Assembly (NCBI RefSeq): GCF_000797515.1
Contig: NZ_JSBN01000213.1
Span: 54,910-118,909 of the forward strand
Source: Sphingomonas sp. Ant H11
Lineage (GTDB): Bacteria; Pseudomonadota; Alphaproteobacteria; Sphingomonadales; Sphingomonadaceae
Reading direction: 5' to 3'
DNA: 64,000 bases
Within the stretch, counting starts at the first letter, position 1. Each line of letters starts with the position of its first letter. This document shows positions 48,854 through 58,606 of the stretch, piece after piece. Both the position numbers and the translations under genes were made by a program. The notes under the pieces are model-generated. The model saw only the letters and a program-made list of their open reading frames with translations. It had not been told where the DNA came from and searched no databases.

Positions 48854-49988
48854 ATGACTGAGGACGCGCGTTTCGGGCTTGCCCGCCATGTAAGGTTGCC
48901 CGGACCGCTGCGGCTGGATGGCGGCGCGCTGCTGTCGCCGGTCGAAATCGGCTATGAAACCTACGGCACGCTCAATGCCGATCGCAGCAATGCCGTGCTG
49001 ATTTGCCATGCGCTGACGGGCGACCAGCATGTCGCCTCGCCGCATCCGGTGACGGGCAAGCCCGGCTGGTGGGCGCGCATGGTTGGCCCGGGCAAGCCGG
49101 TCGATCCGCCGCGGCATTTCATCATCTGTACCAATGTGATCGGCAGTTGCATGGGGTCGTCCGGCCCGGCGGCGATCAATCCGGCGACGGGTCGGCACTG
49201 GGGTATGGCCTTCCCGGTCATCACCATTCGCGACATGGTGCGCGCGCAGGCGCTGTTGCTGGATCATTTGGGCATCGCCACACTGGCCGCGGTGATCGGC
49301 GGATCGATGGGCGGCATGCAGGCATTGAGCTGGCCCGCCACTTTTTCCCGATCGCGTCCGCGCTGCGGTGGTGATCGCCTCCACCGCGCGACACAGTGCG
49401 CAGAATATCGCCTTTCACGAAGTCGGCCGACAAGCGATCATGGCCGATGTAAAGTGGCGCGGCGGCGAATATTATGAAACCGGCGATCCGCCGGCGGCTG
49501 GCCTGGCGGTGGCGCGGATGGCGGCGCACATCACCTATTTATCGGAAGCCGGGCTGACCGAAAAATTCGGACGCCGCCTGCAGCAGCGGCCCGACCGGCC
49601 CGATGGCGCGATCAGCTTCGGGTTCGACGCCGACTTCCAGATCGAAAGCTATTTGCGGCATCAGGGCATCAGCTTCGTCGATCGCTTCGATGCGAATTCC
49701 TATCTCTACATCACGCGCGCGACCGACTATTTCGATCTCGCGGCGGAGCATGGCGGGCATTTGGCCAACGCCTTTCGCGCCACCAAGGCGCGCTTCTGTC
49801 TGGTCAGTTTCGATACCGACTGGCTCTATCCGACCCCGGCCTCGCGTGCGATCGTACACGCGCTCAACGCGGCGGGTGCGCCGGTCAGCTTCGTGGAGTT
49901 GTCGAGCCCTTACGGCCATGACGCTTTTCTGCTCGACGCGCCGGAGATGAATCGCGTGGTGGACGGTTTTCTGAGGGCGGGCGCATGA
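48854..49988 (+). CDS. metX: Homoserine O-acetyltransferase (one frameshift)
   Basis: About 377 residues, alpha/beta-hydrolase fold: [27 protein letters not shown], the nucleophile elbow [12 protein letters not shown], and catalytic Asp and His in SFDTDWLYP and [11 protein letters not shown]. It activates homoserine for methionine synthesis; whether acetyl or succinyl is used is not settled by sequence. The T5 run at 49342-49346 appears one base too long; corrected, [15 protein letters not shown] joins the two halves. Start of a metX-GNAT-metW operon with ATGA overlaps. Confidence 0.92.
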
Positions 49989-50410
49989 TCACGCTGTCCG
50001 ACGACAAAGCGCGGCTTGATGTCGCGCGCGTGCATGGCTGGTTGGCATCGAGTTACTGGTCGCCGGGCATAGCGCGCGATCTGGTCGAACGCGCGATCGC
50101 GGGGTCGCATTGCCTGGGCGCTTATCGGGATGGCGTGCAGGTGGGCTATGCCCGCGCGATCACCGACCGGGCGACCTTTGCCTGGATCGCCGACGTCTGG
50201 GTCGATTCGGCGGTACGCGGCCAGGGTTTGGGGCGGCGGATGGTGCAATGGTACGTTGATCACCCGGATTATGCAGGGATCCGGCGGATCGCCCTGGTCA
50301 CGCGGGATGCGCATGGCGTGTACGCGGCGCTCGGCTTTCACGCGCCGATCCGACCGGAAAACTATATGGAACGGCTCGATCCGGTCTTTGCGGCGAGCCT
50401 GCGGTCATGA
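49985..50410 (+). CDS. GNAT-family N-acetyltransferase
   Basis: 141 residues with the GNAT core: [20 protein letters not shown], the acetyl-CoA loop [13 protein letters not shown], and the late [10 protein letters not shown]. It overlaps metX upstream and metW downstream as ATGA on both sides, so it is translationally coupled within the methionine operon. The acceptor substrate is unknown. Confidence 0.9.
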   Translation: MITLSDDKARLDVARVHGWLASSYWSPGIARDLVERAIAGSHCLGAYRDGVQVGYARAITDRATFAWIADVWVDSAVRGQGLGRRMVQWYVDHPDYAGIRRIALVTRDAHGVYAALGFHAPIRPENYMERLDPVFAASLRS

Positions 50411-51008
50411 CATTGCGCCCCGATCTCGCGATCATTGCCGACCATGTCGCACCCGGCAGCCGCGTTCTCGATGTCGGCTGCGGTGATGGCGCGCTGATGG
50501 CGGCGTTGCGCGACGCCAAGGGTGTCGATGCGCGCGGACTGGAGCTGGATTCGGCGAATGTGGCGGCGGCCGTGTCGCGGGGGCTGTCGGTAATCCAGGG
50601 CGATGCCGATATCGATCTGGCGGATTATCCCGATGCGAGCTTCGATTACGCAATCCTAAGCCAGACTTTGCAGACCGCGCGCCGCCCGGACGTGGTGCTC
50701 GATCATTTGCTTCGCGTTGGGCGACAAGCCTTCGTCTCCTTCCCGAATTTTGCGCATTGGCGCGTGCGGATGTCGCTATTGTGGGGCGGGCGGATGCCGG
50801 TAACGCGGCTGTTGCCCGAACAATGGTTCGATACCCCCAACATCCATCACGTGACGATCGAAGACTTTCGCGCCTTTGTGAAGCGCGCGGGATTGAGGTG
50901 CAGGGCGCGTGGTTCCTGTCCGGCGATCAACAGACCGGGTCGGTGCAGGCCAATTTGTTGGCGGAACATGCGGTGTTCCAATTGGGCGGCCTTGTCCGAA
51001 AGGATTGA
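50407..51008 (+). CDS. metW: Methionine biosynthesis protein MetW (one frameshift)
   Basis: About 200 residues, Rossmann-like SAM-methyltransferase fold: SRVLDVGCGDGALMAAL, ARGLELDSANVAAAVSRGLSV, FDYAILSQTLQTARRPDVVL, and NFAHWRVRMSLLWGGRMPVT, the motif that defines MetW. A G run at 50889-50891 appears one base short; corrected, RAGIEVQGAWFLSGDQQT leads to the end at 51008 in place of an Arg/Cys-rich tail. MetW associates with MetX in several bacteria. Confidence 0.92.
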
Positions 51009-51068
51009 GCGAGATCAAGGAACCATCACCCCCGATACCGGGTTAGATAGTCCCAGGTCCCTATCCGA

Positions 51069-51483
51069 ATGAAAAACGCCATGCCCGCCACTGCCCTCAT
51101 TGTCGAAGACGAGATTTTCGTCGCGCTCGACCTCGAACGTATTCTGGTTGATGCCGGTTATGCGGTGAAGGCGATTGCAGCCGATCGCGACGGGGCGATC
51201 GATGCCGCGCGCGATTGCAGCTTCGCGCTGGTGGATATCAATCTCCGCGATGGTCCGACCGGCCCTGAACTCGCGCGCACGCTGGCGCGGGATTATGGGG
51301 TCAAGGTCGTTTTTCGTCACCGCCAATCCCGGACAGATCGCGCATCCCAGCGGGGCGCTTGGCTATGTCCGCAAGCCGTTCAGCGAAGCGGCCATCCTGG
51401 CGGCGGCGGCCATTGCCAGCGCGTCGGCGGAGGTTGACGCCAGCGCCACCACCAGCGCGGACTTCGTCCCGCTCACCAATTAA
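51069..51483 (+). CDS. Single-domain (CheY-like) response regulator (one frameshift)
   Basis: About 137 residues, receiver domain only. Acidic pocket LIVEDE, phosphoacceptor Asp in FALVDINLRDG, and conserved Lys in ALGYVRKPFSE. The T5 run at 51310-51314 appears one base too long; corrected, KVVF continues as VTANPGQIAHPSGALGYV. No output domain, so it probably competes for or relays phosphate. It is convergent, 4 bases apart, with the sensor kinase, its probable partner. Confidence 0.85.
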
Positions 51484-51486
51484 GGC

Positions 51487-53010
51487 TTAGTCGCGGCGCA
51501 GGGCCGGGTTGGGAATGGCGATGGCCACGCGGAGCCCGTCCGGCTCCCACCGTTGCTCTACGGTCCCGCCCAATTGACGAACCACACTCAGTTCGATCAA
51601 TTGCGAGCCGAACCCGGTCTTGGTCGGAACGTTGACGACCGGGCCGTCGCGCTCCTGCCATTCCAGCACTGCGCGTTCGCCATCGCGGCGGGTTGCGATC
51701 TCGACGACACCCGCGTCGCTCGACAATGCGCCATATTTCACGGCGTTGGTGGCAAGCTCGTGGAACAGCAAGGCCAGCGGCGTCGCCGAGCGATCGTCGA
51801 TTTCGAAATCCACGCCCTGCACATAAATGCGGGGGGCGGCTTCGGGTTGATAGGGCAGGAACAGTTCGCTCAGCAGGCCATGCAGGCTGTTTTGCGAGAC
51901 GGACGGGCGCGATTGCGCACTGTGCGGCCGCACGAAATCGTGCGCGCGGCCGAGCGCGGTCACCCGCTCGCGTAAATCGCTGGCGATCGGGCCGAAGCCG
52001 GGATTGCTGCGCGCGGACAAATTGATCAAACCCGAAATTACCGCGAAGATGTTCTTGATGCGGTGGCTCAGCTCGTGCGCGACGATTTCGCGCTGCTCGC
52101 TTGCTTCCTTCTGTTCGTGAATATCGGTGCAGGTGCCGAACCAGCGTACGATCGTGCCGTTATCGTCATACATGGGCAGCGCGCGACCGAGCGTCCAGCG
52201 ATATTGGCCGTCGGCCCGGCGCAGGCGATATTCGATCTGATACGGCGCGCCGGTTGCCAGCGAGTGTTGCCATATCGTCCAGGCCCGTTCCTGATCCTCC
52301 GGGTGAAACATGCCGTTCCACTCCGCGCCATCGGTCGAGCCAACTGGCATCCCGGTAAATTCATACCAGCGCGCATTGTAATAATCATGGAAACCGTCGG
52401 CTCGAGTCGACCAGACCATCTGCGGCATGGTGTCGGCAAGCACGCGAAAGCGCCCTTCGCTATCGTCGAGCTTGGCACGCGATTGCGCTGCGCTGCGATT
52501 GTCGCTGAGCCGCGCCAGAACGTCGGCGGCCAGCACACGCAACCCCTGGCGCTGAAGCTCGGTCAGGCCGGGGCGCGGCACCGTATCGATCACGCACAGC
52601 GCGCCCAGCGGCAGGCCGTCCTCGCGAACCAACGGCATCCCGGCATAAAAGCGGATGCCAAGCGCACCCGTCACCAGCGGGTTATCGGCGAAGCGCGGAT
52701 CGATCGTCGCGTCCGGCACTTCGAGAATATCGTCCAGCACCATCGCATGCGCGCAAAACGAGGTTTCCCGAGGAGTCTCGGTCGGCTCCACTCCCGTACG
52801 CGCCAGGAAGGTCTGGCGATGCTCTTCGACGATACTGACCAAGGCAACCGGCGCATCGCACAAAGCCGCCGCGAAATCCGTGATTCGCGTAAGCGCCGCA
52901 TCGTCGCGTAGCGCCTCCACGCCATATTCGGCGATGGCAGCAGTGCGCAATCGCTCGTCGATCCGCCAGCCCGAGCGGTTGGACATGGCGGGAGAGGAGA
53001 AATCGGTCAT
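51487..53010 (-). CDS. GAF-PAS sensor histidine kinase (HisKA_2/HWE type)
   Basis: 507 residues from ATG 53010. N-terminal GAF domain (about 25-165), then a PAS domain (about 180-295: [20 protein letters not shown] and HPEDQERAW) followed by a PAC segment ([19 protein letters not shown]). The phosphoacceptor box is [18 protein letters not shown] and the ATPase N-box is [16 protein letters not shown], the HWE/HisKA_2 pattern abundant in alphaproteobacteria. No LOV cysteine motif is seen, so light sensing is not indicated. Soluble, no membrane helices. Confidence 0.9.
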   Translation of the reverse strand: MTDFSSPAMSNRSGWRIDERLRTAAIAEYGVEALRDDAALTRITDFAAALCDAPVALVSIVEEHRQTFLARTGVEPTETPRETSFCAHAMVLDDILEVPDATIDPRFADNPLVTGALGIRFYAGMPLVREDGLPLGALCVIDTVPRPGLTELQRQGLRVLAADVLARLSDNRSAAQSRAKLDDSEGRFRVLADTMPQMVWSTRADGFHDYYNARWYEFTGMPVGSTDGAEWNGMFHPEDQERAWTIWQHSLATGAPYQIEYRLRRADGQYRWTLGRALPMYDDNGTIVRWFGTCTDIHEQKEASEQREIVAHELSHRIKNIFAVISGLINLSARSNPGFGPIASDLRERVTALGRAHDFVRPHSAQSRPSVSQNSLHGLLSELFLPYQPEAAPRIYVQGVDFEIDDRSATPLALLFHELATNAVKYGALSSDAGVVEIATRRDGERAVLEWQERDGPVVNVPTKTGFGSQLIELSVVRQLGGTVEQRWEPDGLRVAIAIPNPALRRD

Positions 53011-53042
53011 TGCTTGGCCCAACGCGGCAGAGCGCGTTCGGT

Positions 53043-53584
53043 TCAGAACGGAACGTCGTCGTCCAGATCGTCGGCAAAGCCGCCACGTGCTGCGCCGCCA
53101 CCGGCGGGGGCCCCGCCGCCGCGCGATCCACCGCGATTGCCGCCGCCATAGCCGCCCGAACCGCCGCCGAAATCGTCATTGCCGCCGAAATCGTCGCGCG
53201 GGGCCCACCGCCGCCGCCACCTGAACCGGGCGCACCGTCTAGCATCGTCAGTACGCCGTTAAAGCCCTGCAGCACGATTTCGGTCGAATATTTGTCGTTG
53301 CCGCTGGCATCCTGCCATTTGCGGGTTTTCAGCGCGCCTTCGATATAGACCTTCGAGCCCTTGCGCAGATAGCGCTCCGCCACGCCGCCAAGTGCTTCGT
53401 TGAAGATCGCGACCGAATGCCATTCGGTCTGTTCCTTGCGCTCGCCGGTATTCTTGTCCTTCCACGTCTCCGACGTGGCGATGCGCAGGTTCACGACCTT
53501 GCCGCCATTCTGGAAGGTGCGGCTTTCCGGGTCACGCCCGAGATTGCCGACGATGATTACCTTGTTGACGCTGCCGCCCGCCAT
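53043..53584 (-). CDS. ssb: Single-stranded DNA-binding protein (one frameshift)
   Basis: About 180 residues. OB fold at the N-terminus: [40 protein letters not shown] and [19 protein letters not shown]. The Gly-rich tail is in a different frame after a break near 53202-53206 (one base missing). Corrected, it reads [14 protein letters not shown] and ends DLDDDVPF at 53043, the acidic DDDxPF tip that recruits partner proteins. Without correction the frame runs into the kinase gene. Confidence 0.92.
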
Positions 53585-53608
53585 AGTCTTTTCCTGCGCT
53601 GTCCGGGG

Positions 53609-55483
53609 CTAAAGCCCGAGTCCGATGGCGGCCCAATAGACCGCTCCTGCAGCGATGTAGGCGAGCGCGAACAAATAGCCAACCATGAAGGCAGGCCACT
53701 TCCAGCCATTGGTCTCCCGCCGTGTGACGGCAATTGTCGAGATGCATTGCGGCGCGAACACGAACCACATCAGGAAAGCGAGCGCGGTCGGCAAGCTCCA
53801 GCGCGCGTGCAGCGTCTGCGCCATCTTGGCTTCGTCTTTGTCGCCTGCGGTATCAATGGCATAGACGGTGCCGAGCGCCGCGACCGCGACTTCGCGCGCG
53901 GCCATTGCCGGGATCAGCGCCAGCACGATGTCGCGGTTGAAGCCGATCGGGCGAAAAGCGGGTTCGATGGTGTTGGCAATGCGCCCGGCGACCGAATAAT
54001 TCACCGCCGAGACCGGGCTGCCCTCGGGCGGCTTGGGGAAGCTCAGCAGCGCCCACAATACGATGGTGGTGAAGGCGATGGTGGTGCCCGCGCGCTTGAG
54101 GAAAATCTCGGCGCGGCTCCACAACCCGAGCGCGAGATCGCGCGCGCGGGGCAGCTGATATTTCGGCATTTCCATCATGAAGCCCGAAGAGGCCCCCTTG
54201 GTTACCGTGCGGCGCAGGACAAAGGCGACAACGAACGCCCCGACCACGCCCATGATGTAGAGGCCGAGCATCACCAGCCCCTGCAAGCCGACAAAGGGCA
54301 AGACCCTGGTGTTGGGGATGAGCGCGCCGATCACCAGCGTGTAGACCGGCAGGCGCGCCGAACAGGTCATCAGCGGCGCGACCAGGATGGTGGTCAGCCG
54401 GTCCTTCTCGTCCTCGATCGTGCGCGTCGACATGATGCCGGGCACGGCGCAGGCGAAGCTCGACAGCAGCGGGATGAACGCGCGGCCCGACAAGCCGACG
54501 CTCGCCATCACCCGGTCCATCAGGAAAGCGGCGCGGACCATATAGCCGCTGGCTTCCAGCACCAGGATGAAGAAGAACATGATCAGGATTTGCGGCAGGA
54601 ACTTCACCACCGCGCCGACGCCGGCGATGATGCCGTCGGTAATGAGCGAGCGCAGCACCGAATCGGGCATCACGTCCTTGACCTGCGCGCTCAGCCAGTC
54701 GAACCCGCCGGCAATCGCGTCGGCCGGATCGGCACCTGCGTAAAACACCGCCTGGAACATCACGAACAGGATCGCGAACAGCAGTATCAGCCCAAATACG
54801 GGGTGCAAGGCGACCGAATCGAGCGCGTGCGTCCAGCGGCGCACCGGGGCCTCCGCAACCGTCGCCGCCATCGCGATCTTGCGCGCGCGCCGTTGCAGCG
54901 TGACAATGTCCTCGCCGATCGTGCCGTCGCTCGGGCGCAGCCGGATCGCGGCCCCCTCGTCAATGACTCCGCCGAGCTTGGCCTTCAGCTCGTCCAGGCC
55001 GCGCCGCCGCACCGCCACCGTGGCGATGACGGGCACGCCGAGCTCCGCCGACAGCCGCGCCGGATCCAGCGTCAGCCCGTCGCGTTCGGCGAGATCGAAC
55101 ATGTTGAGCGCGACCACCACCGGTAGCCCGAGCGCGATCAATTGCAGCGTGAAGCGCAAATGGTTGTCGAGGTTGGAGGCATCGACCACCACCACCAGCG
55201 CATCGGGCAAACGCTCGCCGACTTGCGTGCCGGTCACGAAGTCACGCGTCACGCGCTCGTCGGGGCTGGACGGTTCGAGGCTATAGGCACCCGGCAGATC
55301 GACCAGATCGACGATGCGGCCATCGGGCAGCGCCAATTTGCCCGAATGGCGTTCAACCGTCACGCCCGGATAATTACCGACCTTCTGCCGTGCACCGGTG
55401 AGGGCATTGAACAGCGCGCTCTTGCCGGCATTGGGATTGCCGACCAGCGCCACCAAGGGCGCGGCACCGGGGACGGGGGGCAT
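53609..55483 (-). CDS. feoB: Ferrous iron transporter FeoB
   Basis: 624 residues. N-terminal G domain: GNPNAGKSALFNALTGARQKVGN (G1), VDLPGAYSLEP (G3), NMFDLAERDG (G4), then a helical GDI domain, and about eight membrane helices with the two Gate motifs (FACAVPGIMSTRTI; AAREVAVAALG). ATG 55483 is one base after the feoA stop, so they are coupled. A shorter FeoB than E. coli's (773), but normal for many proteobacteria. Confidence 0.95.
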   Translation of the reverse strand: MPPVPGAAPLVALVGNPNAGKSALFNALTGARQKVGNYPGVTVERHSGKLALPDGRIVDLVDLPGAYSLEPSSPDERVTRDFVTGTQVGERLPDALVVVVDASNLDNHLRFTLQLIALGLPVVVALNMFDLAERDGLTLDPARLSAELGVPVIATVAVRRRGLDELKAKLGGVIDEGAAIRLRPSDGTIGEDIVTLQRRARKIAMAATVAEAPVRRWTHALDSVALHPVFGLILLFAILFVMFQAVFYAGADPADAIAGGFDWLSAQVKDVMPDSVLRSLITDGIIAGVGAVVKFLPQILIMFFFILVLEASGYMVRAAFLMDRVMASVGLSGRAFIPLLSSFACAVPGIMSTRTIEDEKDRLTTILVAPLMTCSARLPVYTLVIGALIPNTRVLPFVGLQGLVMLGLYIMGVVGAFVVAFVLRRTVTKGASSGFMMEMPKYQLPRARDLALGLWSRAEIFLKRAGTTIAFTTIVLWALLSFPKPPEGSPVSAVNYSVAGRIANTIEPAFRPIGFNRDIVLALIPAMAAREVAVAALGTVYAIDTAGDKDEAKMAQTLHARWSLPTALAFLMWFVFAPQCISTIAVTRRETNGWKWPAFMVGYLFALAYIAAGAVYWAAIGLGL

Positions 55484-55484
55484 G

Positions 55485-55772
55485 TTAGCGCGTGACGGGC
55501 GAAACGAGGACGGCACCCGCGACCGCGCGGCGCAGCGCGACGGTCATCCGCCCGATCCGGCACGCGATCGGCCCCTTGCCGAGGCTGGCGCGGTGCAGCA
55601 CCTCGACGCCGACGCCTTCATCAAAACCCAGTTCGCGCAAGCGCCGCGCCTCCGGGGTCGACAAATGCGCCCAGTCGATCGCGGACACCGTCGCGCGTTG
55701 CCGCTGCGGCAGCGACTCGAGGCTGAGCAATGGAAGAGACGACGCAGTCTTCACCGGGTTGGACATATCCAT
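55485..55772 (-). CDS. feoA: Ferrous iron transport protein FeoA
   Basis: 95 residues from ATG 55772 (MDMSNPVKTA); the in-frame TTG at 55790 lies within a Fur-like site. SH3-like FeoA domain: EARRLRELGFDEGVGVEVLHRASLGKG and RIGRMTVALRRAVAGAVLV. It is a small cytoplasmic partner of FeoB. Upstream iron-box-like sequences suggest Fur control. Confidence 0.88.
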   Translation of the reverse strand: MDMSNPVKTASSLPLLSLESLPQRQRATVSAIDWAHLSTPEARRLRELGFDEGVGVEVLHRASLGKGPIACRIGRMTVALRRAVAGAVLVSPVTR

Positions 55773-55780
55773 GATGCGAC

Positions 55781-55832
55781 TGATTATCAATGACGGGAGC
55801 GCAACGCCAGCTTTAAATGCGAATCACTCTCA
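55781..55832 (-). promoter_or_regulatory. Two Fur-box-like elements upstream of feoAB
   Basis: On the minus strand TGAGAGTGATTCGCA (55818-55832) fits the 7-1-7 Fur pattern TGAxAATxATTxTCA with three to four mismatches, and TGATAATCA (55781-55789) repeats the core TGATAAT half-site nearer feoA. The first overlaps the COQ9 stop codon, so the feoAB promoter is embedded in the end of the neighbouring gene. Both are readable but imperfect. Confidence 0.5.
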
Positions 55833-56507
55833 AACGGCGGGGTAGCGCAACCGTCCGATGAAGCGCGACAGGCTCGGGCGCAGTTCGGCGCGGCCCACCA
55901 CTTTTGCCTTGGCCTTTTCGAACTGCATGATCCCCGCGATGCGCCGCGCGAGAAAGGCGCGGGTGTCGGTATAGCCGTCGCTCTCATCGTTCAGAAAGAT
56001 CGTGACCGTGGAGCCATACACCGCCGCCAGCAGCGCGCGCTTGGTATAGTGGTTATAGTCGGTCGCGGTATCACCCGCGGCGCGCCACATCACGTCGGCG
56101 GCATGCCAGCCGAGCTTCACTCCGCGCGTGACGTTCTGCGGCAGCGCGAGAAGCGCGAGCGCGCGCCGCAGGGCCTCGCGATCGGGCGCGGTTTCGGCGA
56201 GGCGCGCCTCGACCAGCGCGGTGATCTTGTCGCGAATTTTCATCGTCGCCAGCCGCTCGGCGGGTACGCGATGCAGCATGGCGTGGTCGATATGGCCGAA
56301 CCACGCCTCCACCATATCGACCGCGCCGCCGGGAAAGGCGAGCCGCGCGACATCGCGATCGACCCCTGCACTGTCCGCCGCGAGATCGCGCGCGCTATCG
56401 CCCCAGCCGTCAAACCCGGCATTGGCGGCGATCAGCGGCGCGAGCGCGGCGCGGATTTCATCGAGCGTTGCATCGGCCAGCGGCGTGGGGGCGATCGAGT
56501 CTGTCAT
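55830..56507 (-). CDS. COQ9-family ubiquinone biosynthesis protein
   Basis: 225 residues, TetR-like all-helical fold with the COQ9 C-terminal signature: MKIRDKITALVEARLAE, RGVKLGWHAADVMWRAAGDT, DYNHYTKRALLAAVYGSTV and FLARRIAGIMQFEKAK. In mitochondria COQ9 presents the quinone intermediate to COQ7. Together with the UbiH-type gene at 2.6 kb it fits an alphaproteobacterial ubiquinone pathway. Intact. Confidence 0.9.
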   Translation of the reverse strand: MTDSIAPTPLADATLDEIRAALAPLIAANAGFDGWGDSARDLAADSAGVDRDVARLAFPGGAVDMVEAWFGHIDHAMLHRVPAERLATMKIRDKITALVEARLAETAPDREALRRALALLALPQNVTRGVKLGWHAADVMWRAAGDTATDYNHYTKRALLAAVYGSTVTIFLNDESDGYTDTRAFLARRIAGIMQFEKAKAKVVGRAELRPSLSRFIGRLRYPAV

Positions 56508-56518
56508 GGGGGGGGTAT

Positions 56519-57432
56519 CTAGGCGCGCGCGGGGCGGCTGACCAGCACCAGCGCGATGGCAACCAGCAGCGCGCCGACCCAGTCGGCCCAGCCGAGTTGT
56601 TCATGATAGACGACCCAGCCGATCGTCGTGCCAACCATCGGCTGGACCAGCAGGGCGAGCCCGATCGTCAATGGCGGCAAGCGGCCAAGTCCGTAGATCA
56701 TCAATCCCTGGCCGACGATCTGGCTCACCAACGCAAGACCGATCAAGGGTGCCCAATGCGTCGGCAGCAGCTTTTCACCGAGCAGCAGGGCGAAGCACAG
56801 CAGGGGCACGATGCTCGCCACCGTCGACAGCGCCAGCGCCGGGAGGGGTGCTAGCACCGCGCGCACGCGGGCCATGAGGATGAAATAGACGGTGTAGAGC
56901 AGCCCCGCCAGCACGCACAAAAGATCCCCCGCGAGATGTCGCGGATCGAGCTGGTACGACCGGCCCATCAGCAACCCCGCGCCAATCGCGGCGAGCGCCA
57001 GGGCACACCCCTGCAGTCGCGTCGGCCACGCCCGTGCGATGAGAAAGCCGTAGATCGGGAACATCAGCGTCGCCGAATTGCCGAGCAAGGTTGCATTGGC
57101 GAGCGTGGTGCGCAGGATCCCCAGGTGCCAGCTCGCCAGATCGGCGGCAAAGCTGATGCCGCCGAGCGCGATCATCCACCACAGTCTGCGCGACAGAACG
57201 GGTGCTACACCAGCTACGGGTCGCCATCCCCGCGCGAGGCCGCCGCGACGAGCATCGGCGCGGCGAGGGTGATCCGCCAGAAGGCGGATGCGACCGGACC
57301 GGTATCGGACACGCGCACGAACCAGGGCCCGAAGGCCAGGGCCGCGTTGGCGACAATTACCGCCAGCAGCGCCACCGTGCTGGCTGGAATTGCAGGCGTA
57401 ACAGTTATTCTTTTGTATAGGGTGTCGTGCAT
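56519..57432 (-). CDS. EamA/DMT-family permease (one frameshift)
   Basis: About 304 residues, ten membrane helices of the drug/metabolite transporter superfamily in two EamA repeats (FWRITLAAPMLVAAASR in repeat 1; TLANATLLGNSATLMFPIYG between; LVQPMVGTTIGWVVYHEQLGW in repeat 2). The G run at 57218-57220 appears one base short; corrected, GDP continues as VAGVAPVLSRRLWWMIALGG, joining the N-terminal and C-terminal parts. Substrate unknown. Adjoins COQ9 on the same strand (11-base gap). Confidence 0.87.
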
Positions 57433-57486
57433 GCCGCGCTGTAGCGCCCTATTTATGGTGCGTCACAGCAAAAGGACTTGTCCGCA

Positions 57487-58575
57487 ATGCCCAGCCTCTT
57501 CGACCCGATCCAACTCGGTACGATCCATGCGCCCAATCGCATCCTCATGGCACCGCTCACGCGCGGACGCGCCACGCGCGACGCCGTGCCCACCGAGATC
57601 ATGGCCGAATATTATACGCAGCGCGCGAGCGCCGGGTTGATCATCACCGAAGCGACAGGGATCAGCCGCGAAGGGTTGGGCTGGCCGTTTGCCCCGGGGA
57701 TCTGGACCGACGAACAGGTCGAACATTGGAAACCGGTGGTGGATTCGGTTCATGCGGCGGGCGGGCATATTGTCGTCCAGCTTTGGCATATGGGTCGCCA
57801 GGTGCATTCCTCGGTAACGGGCGTGCAGCCGGTCTCCTCCTCCGCCACCCGCACCGACGGGCAGGCGCATACCTTTGAGGGCAAGAAGGATTTCGAGATT
57901 GCCCGGCCGCTCGAACTCTCCGAGATCCCGCGCTTGCTCGCCGATTATGAACACGCCGCCCGCAACGCGATCCGCGCCGGCTTCGATGGCGTGCAGATTC
58001 ATGGCGCGAATGGCTATCTGATCGACCAGTTCCTGCGCGACAACGCCAATTTCCGCGACGATATCTATGGCGGCTCGATCGAGAATCGCATCCGCCTGAT
58101 GCGCGAAGTGACCGAGCGCGTCGTATCGGTTGCCGGTGCGGGCCGCACCTCGATCCGCCTGTCGCCCAATGGCGATTCACAAGGGGTGGATGACAGCAAC
58201 CCTCGCGCGCTGTTCACCGCCGCCGCCAAGGCGCTCGACGAAATCGGCATTGCCTTTCTCGAATTGCGGGAGCCGGGCCCCGACGGCACCTATGGCCGCA
58301 CCGACGTCCCCAAGCTCAGCCCGGCGATCCGCGAGGTCTTCACCAAGCCGTTGGTGGTGAATTCGGATTACACGACGCTGGAGCAAGCCCAGGACGTCCT
58401 GGACTCGGGCGTTGCCGATGCCGTCGCCTTCGGGCGCACCTTCCTTGCCAATCCCGATCTCCCCGAACGGCTGCGCACGGGGGCACCGCTCAACCCGTCC
58501 AACCCCAAGACGTGGTTCAGCCAGGGCGCGGAAGGCTATATCGACTATCCGGCGCTGGAAACGGCACCGGCCTGA
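57487..58575 (+). CDS. Old Yellow Enzyme family alkene reductase (NemA-like)
   Basis: 362 residues, FMN TIM barrel: FDPIQLGTIHAPNRILMAPL, TEATGISREGLGWPFAPGIW, VVQLWHMGRQVHSS, and the substrate-binding HGANGYLIDQFLRDNANFRDD. The usual His/Asn pair appears as the H..N pattern in GVQIHGANGY. Reduces activated alkenes or nitro compounds with NADPH. ATG 57487 (MPSLFDPI) is favoured over TTG 57478. Divergent from the EamA gene. Confidence 0.93.
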   Translation: MPSLFDPIQLGTIHAPNRILMAPLTRGRATRDAVPTEIMAEYYTQRASAGLIITEATGISREGLGWPFAPGIWTDEQVEHWKPVVDSVHAAGGHIVVQLWHMGRQVHSSVTGVQPVSSSATRTDGQAHTFEGKKDFEIARPLELSEIPRLLADYEHAARNAIRAGFDGVQIHGANGYLIDQFLRDNANFRDDIYGGSIENRIRLMREVTERVVSVAGAGRTSIRLSPNGDSQGVDDSNPRALFTAAAKALDEIGIAFLELREPGPDGTYGRTDVPKLSPAIREVFTKPLVVNSDYTTLEQAQDVLDSGVADAVAFGRTFLANPDLPERLRTGAPLNPSNPKTWFSQGAEGYIDYPALETAPA

Positions 58576-58584
58576 AGCCGGTGG

Positions 58585-58606
58585 CCCCTCCCGGAAACGG
58601 GAGGGG
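58585..58606. terminator. Convergent hairpin between the OYE and P450 genes
   Basis: A perfect 9-bp stem, CCCCTCCCG (58585-58593) and CGGGAGGGG (58598-58606), with loop GAAA, lying exactly between two converging stop codons. A bidirectional terminator is the likely role, though there is no long T tract. Confidence 0.65.

Noticed and set aside
51553..52911. Plus-strand open frames opposite the sensor kinase
   Set aside because: They are shadows of the kinase with no start context or domain.
58585..58606. A CRISPR or REP repeat
   Set aside because: A single hairpin exactly between convergent stops is better explained as a terminator.
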